In this document: piece by piece, positions 23,864-32,582 of the stretch
Layout of the letters: each line of letters begins with the position of its first letter
How positions within the stretch are numbered: position 1 is the first letter of the stretch
Assembly (NCBI RefSeq): GCF_004346165.1
Contig: NZ_SLZZ01000006.1
Location: 94,297 to 158,296 of the forward strand
Reading direction: 5' to 3'
Origin: Muricomes intestini
GTDB taxonomy: Bacteria > Bacillota > Clostridia > Lachnospirales > Lachnospiraceae
DNA: 64,000 nt
The notes under the pieces: generated by a model
Seen by the model: only the letters and a program-made list of their open reading frames with translations
Databases searched by the model: none
Told to the model about the DNA's origin: nothing
Position numbers and translations under genes: made by a program

Positions 23864-23964
23864 TGTTTTTTGCTTTGCGAGGCGCCTCACTGGATAGCGA
23901 CTGATCGGTTCGCCTTTTGACTCCTCACGCTTTCTTGTTTGTGTCCTTAACGCAAACATTTAGT

Positions 23965-23993
23965 TTGACTTTTGAACGTCATCGTGCTATACT
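23965..23993 (+). promoter_or_regulatory. sigma-A promoter for the ABC-3C operon
   Basis: TTGACT, a 17-base spacer, then TATACT, close to the consensus on both sides. It reads rightward into the defence operon starting at 24128, leaving a leader of about 130 bases that includes three tandem GGTACG repeats. Confidence 0.75.
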
Positions 23994-24078
23994 TATTTGG
24001 TAGTCTTATGCATGGCACGACTCCGTCTCTGAAGTCGCTTTTAATATACGAAATCGGATTTTTGACCTGGGGATAGTT

Positions 24079-24108
24079 TGGTACGGCATGGTACGGCGTG
24101 GTACGAAA
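24079..24108 (+). repeat. three tandem TGGTACGNNN repeats in the leader
   Basis: TGGTACGGCA, TGGTACGGCG and TGGTACGAAA follow one another exactly, a 10-base period equal to one helical turn, so a protein could bind all three on one DNA face. Located 20 bases before the start codon of the operon; a repressor or autoregulatory site is likely. Confidence 0.55.
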
Positions 24109-24127
24109 GTTGTGAGGAGGGATGGCA

Positions 24128-25261
24128 TTGGAATTCAAAACCTTGTTCCAGATTTTGAAGAAGCATCTGGCTGATGGCTACGATGTACCTCATTTCTTTC
24201 GTGATCTTATGGCTATGTTGACAGAGGTTACTGAGGAGGAATGGGGAACTTCAAAAGATCCTTCCCAAGCGGGGAGAGATAAGTCTTTGCGCAGTTACGC
24301 AAAGCGCGGGCTACCTAAGAAGCTGGCACAAACAATCGTCTATAGACTTACTCCAGAGAATGTGGTTGATAGCATCAACAGCCATGGTGAAACGCAGCGG
24401 CGATTACTTGCGGAAGATTTGGAAGGATATGATCCCGATATAAACGCCGATAATGTTGCCGAGAAAGTTGCGGCTTGGCTGGTGGAAATAGTTCAGGTCT
24501 CTGCTGGACTTGTCCCACAGGACGAACTGACAAAGCAGAAACAGCAGCAGCTTGACGCACAGCTAAAAAGCAAATATGGCGACTACCTGCTTGCCGAAGA
24601 GGAAAACCATTGTGCGTTCCCCGGCTGCGGGCGCGAACTTGTGCTGACTAAGGACGGCAGAATCTCCTACGCATATGAGGTAAGTCTGATTGATAAAGTT
24701 GCACCGGCAGTTCCCGACAATCTTCTGGCGATGTGTCCGCAGTGCCATGCAACCTATCTGCTTGATTCCAACAAGAAGCTATGCAAGGAACTTCAGGAGA
24801 CAAAAAAGGTACTGGCAACGCATAGACAGAATGTGCACATGCTTGATGACCTTCCCTTGGAAAAAGGAATCGTCAGCGTGATAACGAGAATCGCCAAACT
24901 GAATGAAAAGGATCTTGCAGATGCGTCGCTTGATCCAAAGGAGATAAAGCAGAAGCTCGATCCGACAAAGGACACAGCCATCTACTATGCGGTGAACAAT
25001 TACGTCGGCGTTTACTTTGTACGAATCAGAGAAATTATGATGAATCTTGATAAGCGCAGCGTCATTGACTACGAGGAAATCCAAGATCAGATGCATGCGC
25101 TGTACCGCCGCTTGAAGAAGGCGAAGAAAACTCGCCTTGAAATATTCAACGAGATAACGAACAAGGTACATCGCGTCTCGCTGCAGGATGAAATCTACTG
25201 CCAGATCGTGGTTGCCTACTTCGTTCAAAGCTGTGAGGTGTTCGATGCAATTACCGAATAA
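24128..25261 (+). CDS. ABC-three-component system effector with HNH-like domain
   Basis: A protein of about 377 residues, first gene of an ABC-3C cassette. An N-terminal helical domain (LFQILKKHLADGYDVPHFF) is followed by an HNH/zinc-type nuclease region: CAFPGCGREL from about residue 162 and NLLAMCPQCHATY near 203. The C-terminal helical part is probably the conserved coupling domain. The canonical first histidine of HNH is not obvious (VSLID), so activity is uncertain. An ATG at 24122 is only one base from GGAGG, so the TTG at 24128 is the better start. It overlaps the middle-component gene. Confidence 0.75.
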   Translation: MEFKTLFQILKKHLADGYDVPHFFRDLMAMLTEVTEEEWGTSKDPSQAGRDKSLRSYAKRGLPKKLAQTIVYRLTPENVVDSINSHGETQRRLLAEDLEGYDPDINADNVAEKVAAWLVEIVQVSAGLVPQDELTKQKQQQLDAQLKSKYGDYLLAEEENHCAFPGCGRELVLTKDGRISYAYEVSLIDKVAPAVPDNLLAMCPQCHATYLLDSNKKLCKELQETKKVLATHRQNVHMLDDLPLEKGIVSVITRIAKLNEKDLADASLDPKEIKQKLDPTKDTAIYYAVNNYVGVYFVRIREIMMNLDKRSVIDYEEIQDQMHALYRRLKKAKKTRLEIFNEITNKVHRVSLQDEIYCQIVVAYFVQSCEVFDAITE

Positions 25262-25475
25262 GCTTTATTCATATGAAGAAAGCACCCTGGCATTGTTGCC
25301 GAGGGTGCTGAACGAACTGAAAAACGGGTCAGTTTCTGCGGGAGAGCTGTATCTATCGCTGAAGCATAGCCTGAAGGATCCTACGGATTTTCTATCCGCA
25401 ATGGACTGCCTCTACGCTTTGCGGGCAATAGACATGAGCGATGACGGGGAGGTTTCCATATGCTTAAAGAAATGA
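25245..25475 (+). CDS. ABC-three-component system middle component (MC6-like)
   Basis: A 76-residue protein, MQLPNKLYSYEESTLALLPR, then SLKDPTDFLSAMDCLYALRAIDM. This is the size and pattern of the middle component 6 family: a small winged-helix-like linker that joins effector and ATPase in ABC-3C systems. Its start overlaps the effector's stop and its end overlaps the ATPase start, so the three products are made in a coupled way. Confidence 0.8.
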   Translation: MQLPNKLYSYEESTLALLPRVLNELKNGSVSAGELYLSLKHSLKDPTDFLSAMDCLYALRAIDMSDDGEVSICLKK

Positions 25476-27112
25476 GATCCCCGGCCTTCAGAATAGATGG
25501 TGAGGAGAGACCGCCGATAACTTTTCACGAGGGATTAAATGTTGTCCTTGGAATGGGAAACGGCAAGAATTCAATAGGAAAGTCCTCTGCAATGCAGGCT
25601 ATCGACTTTGTGTTCGGTGGAAGCACCTATGTCAAAGGCGACGGCGTAAAGCATGTGGGGCACCATACGATTTTCTTCACGTTTGAATTTGACGGGCAGG
25701 AATACCGCTTTGCAAGAAATACCGGTGATCCGGATATTATTCAGGTGTGTACAGACGGATATGCCTTGACCGGAGAGACGAAGGGGAAAAGCGAATTTGT
25801 TGAGTGGCTTAAAGGAAAATATGACCTTGACTATCCCGGCTTGTCTTTCCGTTCTACACTGAGCAGTTTTTTCCGGATGCATGGGAAAAGCAATGTGAGC
25901 GCCCAGGAGACTCCACTGTATGGTGTGCGCGGGGACAGCATGCAGAAATCATTGGACCGGCTTGTCAAGTTGTTCAATCGATATAAGGACATTGAGGCTT
26001 CCAACGCCAATCTGAGGGAACAGGACGATAAGCTCACCGCATACAAGGCTGCACGGAAGTATCAGTTTGTCTCCGATCTCGTTGGCGGCGACAAGCAATA
26101 TGAAGCGAATTCCGCCAAGATCCGCTCTCTGCAGGTGGAACTTGATAATCTCACTTCCGAGCAAGTGGAGGTGCATTCTGAAGAGGATATCGAAAAGCAG
26201 CAGAAGAAGGCCGAGCTTCGTGGACGAAAGCTTAAAATCGAGACGCAGATCGAGGCAAAGCAACGTCGATTGAATCTGCTGGATATGAGCCTTGAGTATG
26301 GCCTGTATCCGACACAGGCTGATCTGAAATCCCTGCAGGAGTTCTTTCCTGACGTGAATATCCGGAAGCTTTACGAGGTGGAGAACTATCATCAAAAGCT
26401 CGCCAGGATTCTCGATGACCAGTTTGAAAGCGAAAAACAGGCTGTTCTTCTTGAGATCGCGGATTTGGTAGGACAGAGAAAAGATGTCAGTGAGCAGATA
26501 AAGGCACTCGGATTTGTGGGAAACATTTCCAAGGAGTTCCTTGACAGGCATTCAGAGTTAAAGGGAACCATTGATGCGTTGAAAGCACAGAACGAGTCAT
26601 ATTTGACACTTCGAGATTTGAAGGAGGCAAAAAAACTCGCGAATGATCAACTGAAAAATGCCATCCGGCAGGTCCTAACTGATATCGAGCAGACCATCAA
26701 TGCAAAGATGGCCGAATACAACAGCACGTTGTATTCAGAACACCATAACCCGCCAAAGCTGACGATTAAGGAATACAATAGTTTCACGTTTGAAACTAAG
26801 GGAGACGACGGAACGGCAGCGGCTTACAAGGGAATGATCATATATGATCTTGCGATTTTGAACACTACTGGCCTTCCAGCAATCGCACATGATTCTTTGC
26901 TCTATGGTGATTTGAGTTTTGAACTGGTAGAGGGAATCATGAAGCTGTACATGCAGAATAAAAAACAGGTGTTCATTTCATTTGACAAGCAGGAGGCACA
27001 TACTCCTGAAACGCAGCGGATACTTGAAGACCATACAGTCATAAGGTTATCTGATGGAACCGGAAAGCTATATGGACAGTCATGGGATACAGAGACAGAG
27101 GATGAGTCATGA
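25460..27112 (+). CDS. ABC-three-component system ATPase (DUF2326)
   Basis: A 550-residue SMC/RecN-like ABC ATPase with a DUF2326 C-terminus. Walker A GMGNGKNSIGKSS lies at residues 31-43. A long coiled coil runs from about 160 to 420 (LREQDDKLTAYKAARKY, then KQQKKAELRGRKLKIETQIE). The C-terminal lobe has GLPAIAHDSLLYGD with the D-loop region. In ABC-3C conflict systems such ATPases sense foreign nucleic acid and trigger the effector, here the HNH-like protein. Assignment to the family is firm; the trigger is unknown. Confidence 0.88.
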   Translation: MLKEMRSPAFRIDGEERPPITFHEGLNVVLGMGNGKNSIGKSSAMQAIDFVFGGSTYVKGDGVKHVGHHTIFFTFEFDGQEYRFARNTGDPDIIQVCTDGYALTGETKGKSEFVEWLKGKYDLDYPGLSFRSTLSSFFRMHGKSNVSAQETPLYGVRGDSMQKSLDRLVKLFNRYKDIEASNANLREQDDKLTAYKAARKYQFVSDLVGGDKQYEANSAKIRSLQVELDNLTSEQVEVHSEEDIEKQQKKAELRGRKLKIETQIEAKQRRLNLLDMSLEYGLYPTQADLKSLQEFFPDVNIRKLYEVENYHQKLARILDDQFESEKQAVLLEIADLVGQRKDVSEQIKALGFVGNISKEFLDRHSELKGTIDALKAQNESYLTLRDLKEAKKLANDQLKNAIRQVLTDIEQTINAKMAEYNSTLYSEHHNPPKLTIKEYNSFTFETKGDDGTAAAYKGMIIYDLAILNTTGLPAIAHDSLLYGDLSFELVEGIMKLYMQNKKQVFISFDKQEAHTPETQRILEDHTVIRLSDGTGKLYGQSWDTETEDES

Positions 27113-27393
27113 AGAGAAAAATGAGCTATAAGAAACTGTGGAAGTTGCTGATTGACAGAGATATGAAAAAAACAGACCTCAGAACAGGAGCGGGTATCAG
27201 TTCGTCTTCCCTCGCTAAGCTCAGCAAGGACGAAAATGTCACGACAGATGTTTTGCTGCGGATATGTGACTCGTTGGATGTAGATTTGAATGATATAGCA
27301 GAAACTGTGCCTGAAGGTGAAACAGTTGTAGAAGTAAGAGCTGAGAAACGCAGGCGAACGGCAACAAAACAACATAGGATTGAAAGAACCTGA
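27109..27393 (+). CDS. XRE-family transcriptional regulator
   Basis: A 94-residue Cro/CI-type HTH protein: SYKKLWKLLIDRDMKKTDLRTGAGISSSSLAKLSKDENV covers the HTH, followed by VLLRICDSLDVDLNDIAE and a basic tail (EKRRRTATK). Its ATG overlaps the ATPase stop (ATGA), making it the last gene of the ABC-3C operon, but it also lies just before the DUF4338 cassette. It is a close paralogue of the regulator at 41141. Confidence 0.88.
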   Translation: MKRKMSYKKLWKLLIDRDMKKTDLRTGAGISSSSLAKLSKDENVTTDVLLRICDSLDVDLNDIAETVPEGETVVEVRAEKRRRTATKQHRIERT

Positions 27394-27492
27394 TGAGGAT
27401 ATGATAGAGATTTAAATTCGCAGGCACAAAAGGACTTATAAATAAGCTTTCTAATTTAAGCTGATATTACATAGAGAAGAGGATACTTGCAG

Positions 27493-30400
27493 ATGCTTAA
27501 TAGGGAAATTCCCTTTAGACCAAAGCTTGAGGGCGATTTTCGAATTCGGTTTTACAATGCTGTATCAAGCATTACTGAACAGACTTCGCTTTTTGAAATC
27601 GAGCAAATAGCCAACGATGAAATAAGGTGGGTGCAGGATGAGTGCACCTATAATTTGGAGCAAAGAAAAAAATATAGAGCGATATGGATGCTTTTCCGCG
27701 ATTTAACGAGAGCATCCTGGAAAGCGTGCTACCGAGATGGCGTTTTATATATGAGCTTACCTAGCCTGAATGGGGCCAATTTCCACGACAGCTCATCTCC
27801 TGAGGTAAAAAGCTTATTGAGGAAATGGATGAGCGAAAGCCGCCACGAGCGCTTGGTTTCATACACTGATTTTATTCAACGGATGGAGCGCAAGAATTCA
27901 AGCGGGCATAGCATAGATGAACTTATTGCTGATGGACAAGAATTAAGCAATAGACTAAGGAAAGCAAAAGATGGCGCTATTGATATTTCTGAGGCAGTAA
28001 AACCGTATTTACAGCTAGTAGTTGAAAATGAAAGAGATGAGTATACAGGCATAAAGACATCTGAGATATGGAGATATTTTCGCCTTACGTGGTCAACCCC
28101 TGCAGAAACCACGCCTGGAAGAACTATGCAATATCTTATTAGAGACGCAGCTCATCCCATGCATGCAGTTATGGGTATTGCTTCTCTTGAAAACTGTGCA
28201 GTTCAGATTACATGCCGCGATGATTTCATTGGCTGGAATCAGAAGGCTTTTATTGATCGAATCACAAAGCTGAACTCCGAACAGGCACGTGCTGAATTTG
28301 ACAGACTTTTGAATTACATAGAAGTTGGCATTTCAGGGATTGATTATGAGGAACTTTGTACACAGGCAACTGTAGATAATCCGACGGATGAGGATATACA
28401 GCAACTGCTCGATATTGCCACAAGTGCTGAGCAGCGTAGGCAGGAGTTACTAAAAAAAGGTGTAATTGACGGTATAGATGAGGAAGATAAAAGCGATCTA
28501 GGGAGCATTTCAAAAGAAACCGAGGATGCGCTTTACAGAAGAAAAAGAGCGGAGCAGTTAGGACGGCTTTTGATGGCAAAAAAAGAGCTTTTAGCTGTTT
28601 ATAGGTCTGAGGATTTTAATTCGATTTGGGTAGAGTTCTGTAATAGCGAGGTAGGAAATTCCTCTATAAGAACAGCTTTGGTTGCTCAAAAGACTCAACA
28701 TATCGGGTCAAGCTTAATGGAACTGAATGTTTGCGGTGCTATACCACCATATAATGAAATCCTTGGAGGAAAGCTTGTCGCGCTACTGGCATTATCTCCG
28801 CAGGTAATACACGATTATAAGGAACGCTATTCAAATAAGGCTAGTATGATTGCAAGCCGACTTAAAGGTGAGGATGTCGTTCGCCCTGCTGATTTGGTGT
28901 ATGTGGGAACTACATCCTTGTACTATGTTGGCTCAAGTCAATATAACAGATTAAAAATACCTGGAAGCATATTTAATGACGACTATGATGTTGTATGGAA
29001 AAAGCTTGGTATGACAATTGGCTATGGCACAATGCATATTAGTAAGGCCACAACCCTTAGCCTTACTGAGGCAACAAGCGAAGGCTTTACTCGTATTAAC
29101 CATGTATTTGGTGAAGGCGCAAGTCCTAAGATGCGTCTTTTGACGATGGCCATCCGTGAGTTACTAGAGTCAACAAATGAGGACTCAAAGGATTTTTCAA
29201 AGCATGCCATGTCTCGAATTGTTTATGGTGCTTGTTTAGCCAAAAATACAGTGCAGTACTTAATGGGTGAAGCAGATAAACCTGATTATTACACTGATGT
29301 ATCAAAATATCAGGAAGGGACACAAAAAATAATAGATTACTGGACAAATCGATGGTTGAAAAGCAGATTGAATTTTGAACCGATTTACCAGAGAATCCGC
29401 GATTTTGATAAGAAGAACCTGATGGTTGGATATCAGATTAATGACGATGAAAGATGGAAATTCGAGAAACTCGAGGAGGTGCCACAAATGCCAGCTAATG
29501 ATGAGAATAAGGTTGGGCTGCAGTTTGTCCGTGATTTCTATAGAGGAATGAGCGCCTATGCGGATCATATCGCCCCAAAACTCCTCACGGGAATTCATCT
29601 AAAGACAAAATTAGATGATGCTGTCCTTAATGCGGCAAGGTCTGGAAAAGACGTTGTTCTCACTGGGAATCCAGGAGATGGAAAAACGCACATTATCCGC
29701 ATGCTGAAGGATCAGCTAGAAAAACTGGCTGTTCCGATGGTAATCGAGCTTGATGCGAGTACTCTATCTGACGAAGAAATATATTCTCATTGGGAGCAGG
29801 CTCATAAGGATGGCAAGGCGTTTATCATAGCAATAAATGCCGCAGTTCTTTATTCGGTTTATAAAAGCCATCCTGCGTTTGGATCTGTTAAAAATGCATA
29901 TGGACAAATGGCGGATGCGATAGTCTTTCACAAAAAAGATATTGATACTAGCTCGCTTGTCGTATTTGATCTTAGTAAACGAGAGGCGCTCACGCCTGAA
30001 ATACTTAGTCAGGCCATCCTTAAAATGACTGATGAAAGCCACTATAGTGAGTGCAGGTCCTGTCCACTAAGATCAAACTGTGTGGTGCATAAAAACCGAG
30101 CGCTGCTGAGAAATGATCTTTTCCAGCAAAGGCTTGGCTTAGTATTAGAGCGAGTGTCGCTCAGAGGATATCATGCAACTATTAGAGAAATTCAAAGCTT
30201 CATTTCTTATTTGATTTTCGGTGATAGAAGTTGTAAGCAACTGAACCAGACTGCAGGGAACAGTGAATACGACCTTGTTAACCTCATATATTCAGGTAAA
30301 GGCGCGTTGTTTGACGAGATTGGAAAAGCTATCGATCCTGTCAATATTTCTCATCCTATTTGGGATGAGAGGATACTACTAAACGACATTGATTCAAACT

Positions 30401-31083
30401 CATGGATTGAAGGCTTTGAGGTTCCGGCAGAGGCCATTGCCTATGATAATGAAGACCTTTTCAATCTTAGGAAAAGACAGTTCTTCTTTTTCAATCAGTA
30501 TGGGGAGGATCTGCTTTCTATTCTTGATGATGATATATCCAGATTCAGGACTTTTCTTCAGCAAGATGATGGAAAGATAATCAAGGAGTTAATAGGGAAA
30601 CTTAATAGCTTTTTTGGAGCGACTAACGCTTCTAATTCGCGGTTACAAATATGGACGGGACATCGATACAACAATGAACCAAGAAAGGTACTTATCTCAG
30701 TTGGAACTGTAAAGAAAAGTGAATTAAGCATTGGCCATCCCAGACTTCTGTCGAGTATGCAGGAAGGAATTGATATGCTTCCTAATTATATTCGATTGGA
30801 GAAGAAGTCCTCTCCTAATACCTTTCTAAAGGTGGATTTTGAGATGTACCTTTTGCTTAATGAGGCTCAAAGAGGTGTCCCTGTTTTGTTTACGGAATCT
30901 GATCTAGTAAAGAAGGTATGGCGGTTTATCGAACAACTACAGTCATATAGTAGTATTGATGATGAAGATATAGTTGATATTGGCCTGATGGATGTTCAGA
31001 ACAAGAAAACCATTATGGTGAGCCTTGACAGGGAAGATAATAAATATTCATCGATTGAAAGCGAAAAAACAAGGGAGGCATAA
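27493..31083 (+). CDS. DUF4338 (DruA-like) - P-loop ATPase fusion
   Basis: A protein of about 1196 residues. The N-terminal half looks like a long DUF4338/DruA-type protein (EIRWVQDECTYNLEQRKKYRAIW, AAHPMHAVMGIASLE, ITCRDDFIGWNQ, DLVYVGTTSLYYVGSSQYN). From about residue 670 a DptF-like ATPase follows, with Walker A GNPGDGKT at about 725-732, a Walker-B-like LVVFDLSKRE near 825, and a cysteine cluster CRSCPLRSNC. I infer that this combines the Druantia DruA domain with a restriction-type motor. The ATG at 27493 is ten bases after AGAGG; a TTG two codons earlier is possible. It is the first gene of a four-gene operon. Confidence 0.75.
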   Translation: MLNREIPFRPKLEGDFRIRFYNAVSSITEQTSLFEIEQIANDEIRWVQDECTYNLEQRKKYRAIWMLFRDLTRASWKACYRDGVLYMSLPSLNGANFHDSSSPEVKSLLRKWMSESRHERLVSYTDFIQRMERKNSSGHSIDELIADGQELSNRLRKAKDGAIDISEAVKPYLQLVVENERDEYTGIKTSEIWRYFRLTWSTPAETTPGRTMQYLIRDAAHPMHAVMGIASLENCAVQITCRDDFIGWNQKAFIDRITKLNSEQARAEFDRLLNYIEVGISGIDYEELCTQATVDNPTDEDIQQLLDIATSAEQRRQELLKKGVIDGIDEEDKSDLGSISKETEDALYRRKRAEQLGRLLMAKKELLAVYRSEDFNSIWVEFCNSEVGNSSIRTALVAQKTQHIGSSLMELNVCGAIPPYNEILGGKLVALLALSPQVIHDYKERYSNKASMIASRLKGEDVVRPADLVYVGTTSLYYVGSSQYNRLKIPGSIFNDDYDVVWKKLGMTIGYGTMHISKATTLSLTEATSEGFTRINHVFGEGASPKMRLLTMAIRELLESTNEDSKDFSKHAMSRIVYGACLAKNTVQYLMGEADKPDYYTDVSKYQEGTQKIIDYWTNRWLKSRLNFEPIYQRIRDFDKKNLMVGYQINDDERWKFEKLEEVPQMPANDENKVGLQFVRDFYRGMSAYADHIAPKLLTGIHLKTKLDDAVLNAARSGKDVVLTGNPGDGKTHIIRMLKDQLEKLAVPMVIELDASTLSDEEIYSHWEQAHKDGKAFIIAINAAVLYSVYKSHPAFGSVKNAYGQMADAIVFHKKDIDTSSLVVFDLSKREALTPEILSQAILKMTDESHYSECRSCPLRSNCVVHKNRALLRNDLFQQRLGLVLERVSLRGYHATIREIQSFISYLIFGDRSCKQLNQTAGNSEYDLVNLIYSGKGALFDEIGKAIDPVNISHPIWDERILLNDIDSNSWIEGFEVPAEAIAYDNEDLFNLRKRQFFFFNQYGEDLLSILDDDISRFRTFLQQDDGKIIKELIGKLNSFFGATNASNSRLQIWTGHRYNNEPRKVLISVGTVKKSELSIGHPRLLSSMQEGIDMLPNYIRLEKKSSPNTFLKVDFEMYLLLNEAQRGVPVLFTESDLVKKVWRFIEQLQSYSSIDDEDIVDIGLMDVQNKKTIMVSLDREDNKYSSIESEKTREA

Positions 31084-31088
31084 CTGTA

Positions 31089-32582
31089 ATGGAAAGAATA
31101 TACCTACGCGAAGCACGTGGAGATGTTGATAAAAAATATGTTGGATTTACTCCCAATGGGTCTGCAGTTAAGCCGGTCCATATTGCGGGAGGGTCTCTAC
31201 GCTGTATCTACGGTAAATACAATCGCACGCGAAATATAAAGAAAATGGCACTTGTTTCTGATGCGAAGGGTAATGTGCCTTCTGGGAATGACGCTGATAC
31301 GATTTATCAGGAGTTAGAGAATAAGGAATTAATTGAAGATAACGTTACAGAAAACTCAGTCGAATCTATGCGAAATGAAATGCAAAGACTGCTTTCTGTA
31401 GATAGAGGTGTTTATGTCGTTAAAGGATTGAAGGATGGGATGATTTCTTACTCTGCTGGTTCAAAATACTTTTTGACTAGTAAGGCGATGTATGAGGATG
31501 CTGGAGAATTTATGGGAAGCATCGTTAGAGCCTATTGTCCTGACCTTGCGGAGTATATAAGTGAACTTCTTGATAAAGGAACAGATGCAATTACTCTGTT
31601 ATTTCAACCTGTTCTTGAGGCTGACATGGAGGAATTCACTGACCAGAATCAATATGAGGATATCCCTGCGTTTCAGAGCATGAATGACCAAATGAAAAGG
31701 TTTACCACCGGCATTGCTGAAGCCGGTTCATGCCTGTTGGACAATCTGCGGCATCATCCGAATCCCTTGACACAACTGAGGCTTTTTAACTTTTTTTGCA
31801 TCTTTAACTTGATTAGATATATGGCCCTGCTAGAAGCCTTTTATTGTGGTGAGTCCGTTAGACCAATCCTTCTTGATTTTAGCGGTAAAAGTCAAAGCTT
31901 TAGCAGCGTTGCTCGTGCCTCAGAGATGTCTTATACGCAAATGTATAAATCCATCAACAGATTTTATGCGTGGGGCTATGCAAAATGGCTTGAAGACGAC
32001 AAGGGATATACAAAGGACGATCTCTTAAACTCCGAAACTCCAGCATATGAGGAAGGTAAAAAGGTATCGAAAACGAGCAAGGAGGAATTAGATGCCTTGT
32101 GGACGCTTGCAAAGGAACGAGCGAGTACCCTTGATGGGGAGGAAATGTATACAGCGTTTGGCGAGACAATGTATGACATGCTTGCGCTGGAGGCCTCTTC
32201 ACATCCGGTTAATTATTTGAGAGCACTCGGTAACTTATCAGGGATTCTTTACCCGCCTGACAAATTCCATCCGAATAAGCGCTTTGTTGTTTCGCAGGAT
32301 ATCTTAGAGATGCTCCTGAGGAGTTGCGTTAAATCAAGTGAAGTAATAAGTGGTCAGGATATCAGAAAACGTCTATGGGACCGCTTTGGCATTATTATAG
32401 GCGGCGGACAATTTGAAATGACGACTCTTCACCAGAGTGGCATGATCCTTCAGATCGACGAAGATGCTCTAGAAGATAATTTCTCTGCCTTTGCATCTGT
32501 TCTTGAGTCAATGGATTTTGCAGAAATCATGGCAGATGGCATTTTGCAGATCAGATTAGGAGGCACTGAAAATGATAGATAA
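31089..32582 (+). CDS. uncharacterised protein at the DptG position
   Basis: A 497-residue, mostly helical protein that I do not recognise. Visible parts are a basic N-terminus with SLRCIYGKYNRTRNIKK, a central SMNDQMKRFTTGIAEAGSCL helix, a possible winged helix around SEMSYTQMYKSINRFYAWGYAKWL, and DIRKRLWDRFGIIIGG near the end. It lies five bases after the ATPase gene and overlaps the FtsK gene by 11 bases. Its middle position between a DptF-like and a DptH-like protein corresponds to DptG, so an adaptor role is inferred from context only. Confidence 0.6.
   Translation: MERIYLREARGDVDKKYVGFTPNGSAVKPVHIAGGSLRCIYGKYNRTRNIKKMALVSDAKGNVPSGNDADTIYQELENKELIEDNVTENSVESMRNEMQRLLSVDRGVYVVKGLKDGMISYSAGSKYFLTSKAMYEDAGEFMGSIVRAYCPDLAEYISELLDKGTDAITLLFQPVLEADMEEFTDQNQYEDIPAFQSMNDQMKRFTTGIAEAGSCLLDNLRHHPNPLTQLRLFNFFCIFNLIRYMALLEAFYCGESVRPILLDFSGKSQSFSSVARASEMSYTQMYKSINRFYAWGYAKWLEDDKGYTKDDLLNSETPAYEEGKKVSKTSKEELDALWTLAKERASTLDGEEMYTAFGETMYDMLALEASSHPVNYLRALGNLSGILYPPDKFHPNKRFVVSQDILEMLLRSCVKSSEVISGQDIRKRLWDRFGIIIGGGQFEMTTLHQSGMILQIDEDALEDNFSAFASVLESMDFAEIMADGILQIRLGGTENDR

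Noticed and set aside
24079..24108. Tandem GGTACG repeats considered as a CRISPR-like array
   Set aside because: Only three 10-base units with three-base variable parts; no spacer-length segments and no cas genes in the window.
23947..24138. Minus-strand frame of 63 codons at the prophage/island boundary
   Set aside because: It lies opposite a strong plus-strand promoter and the operon leader, with no ribosome site.
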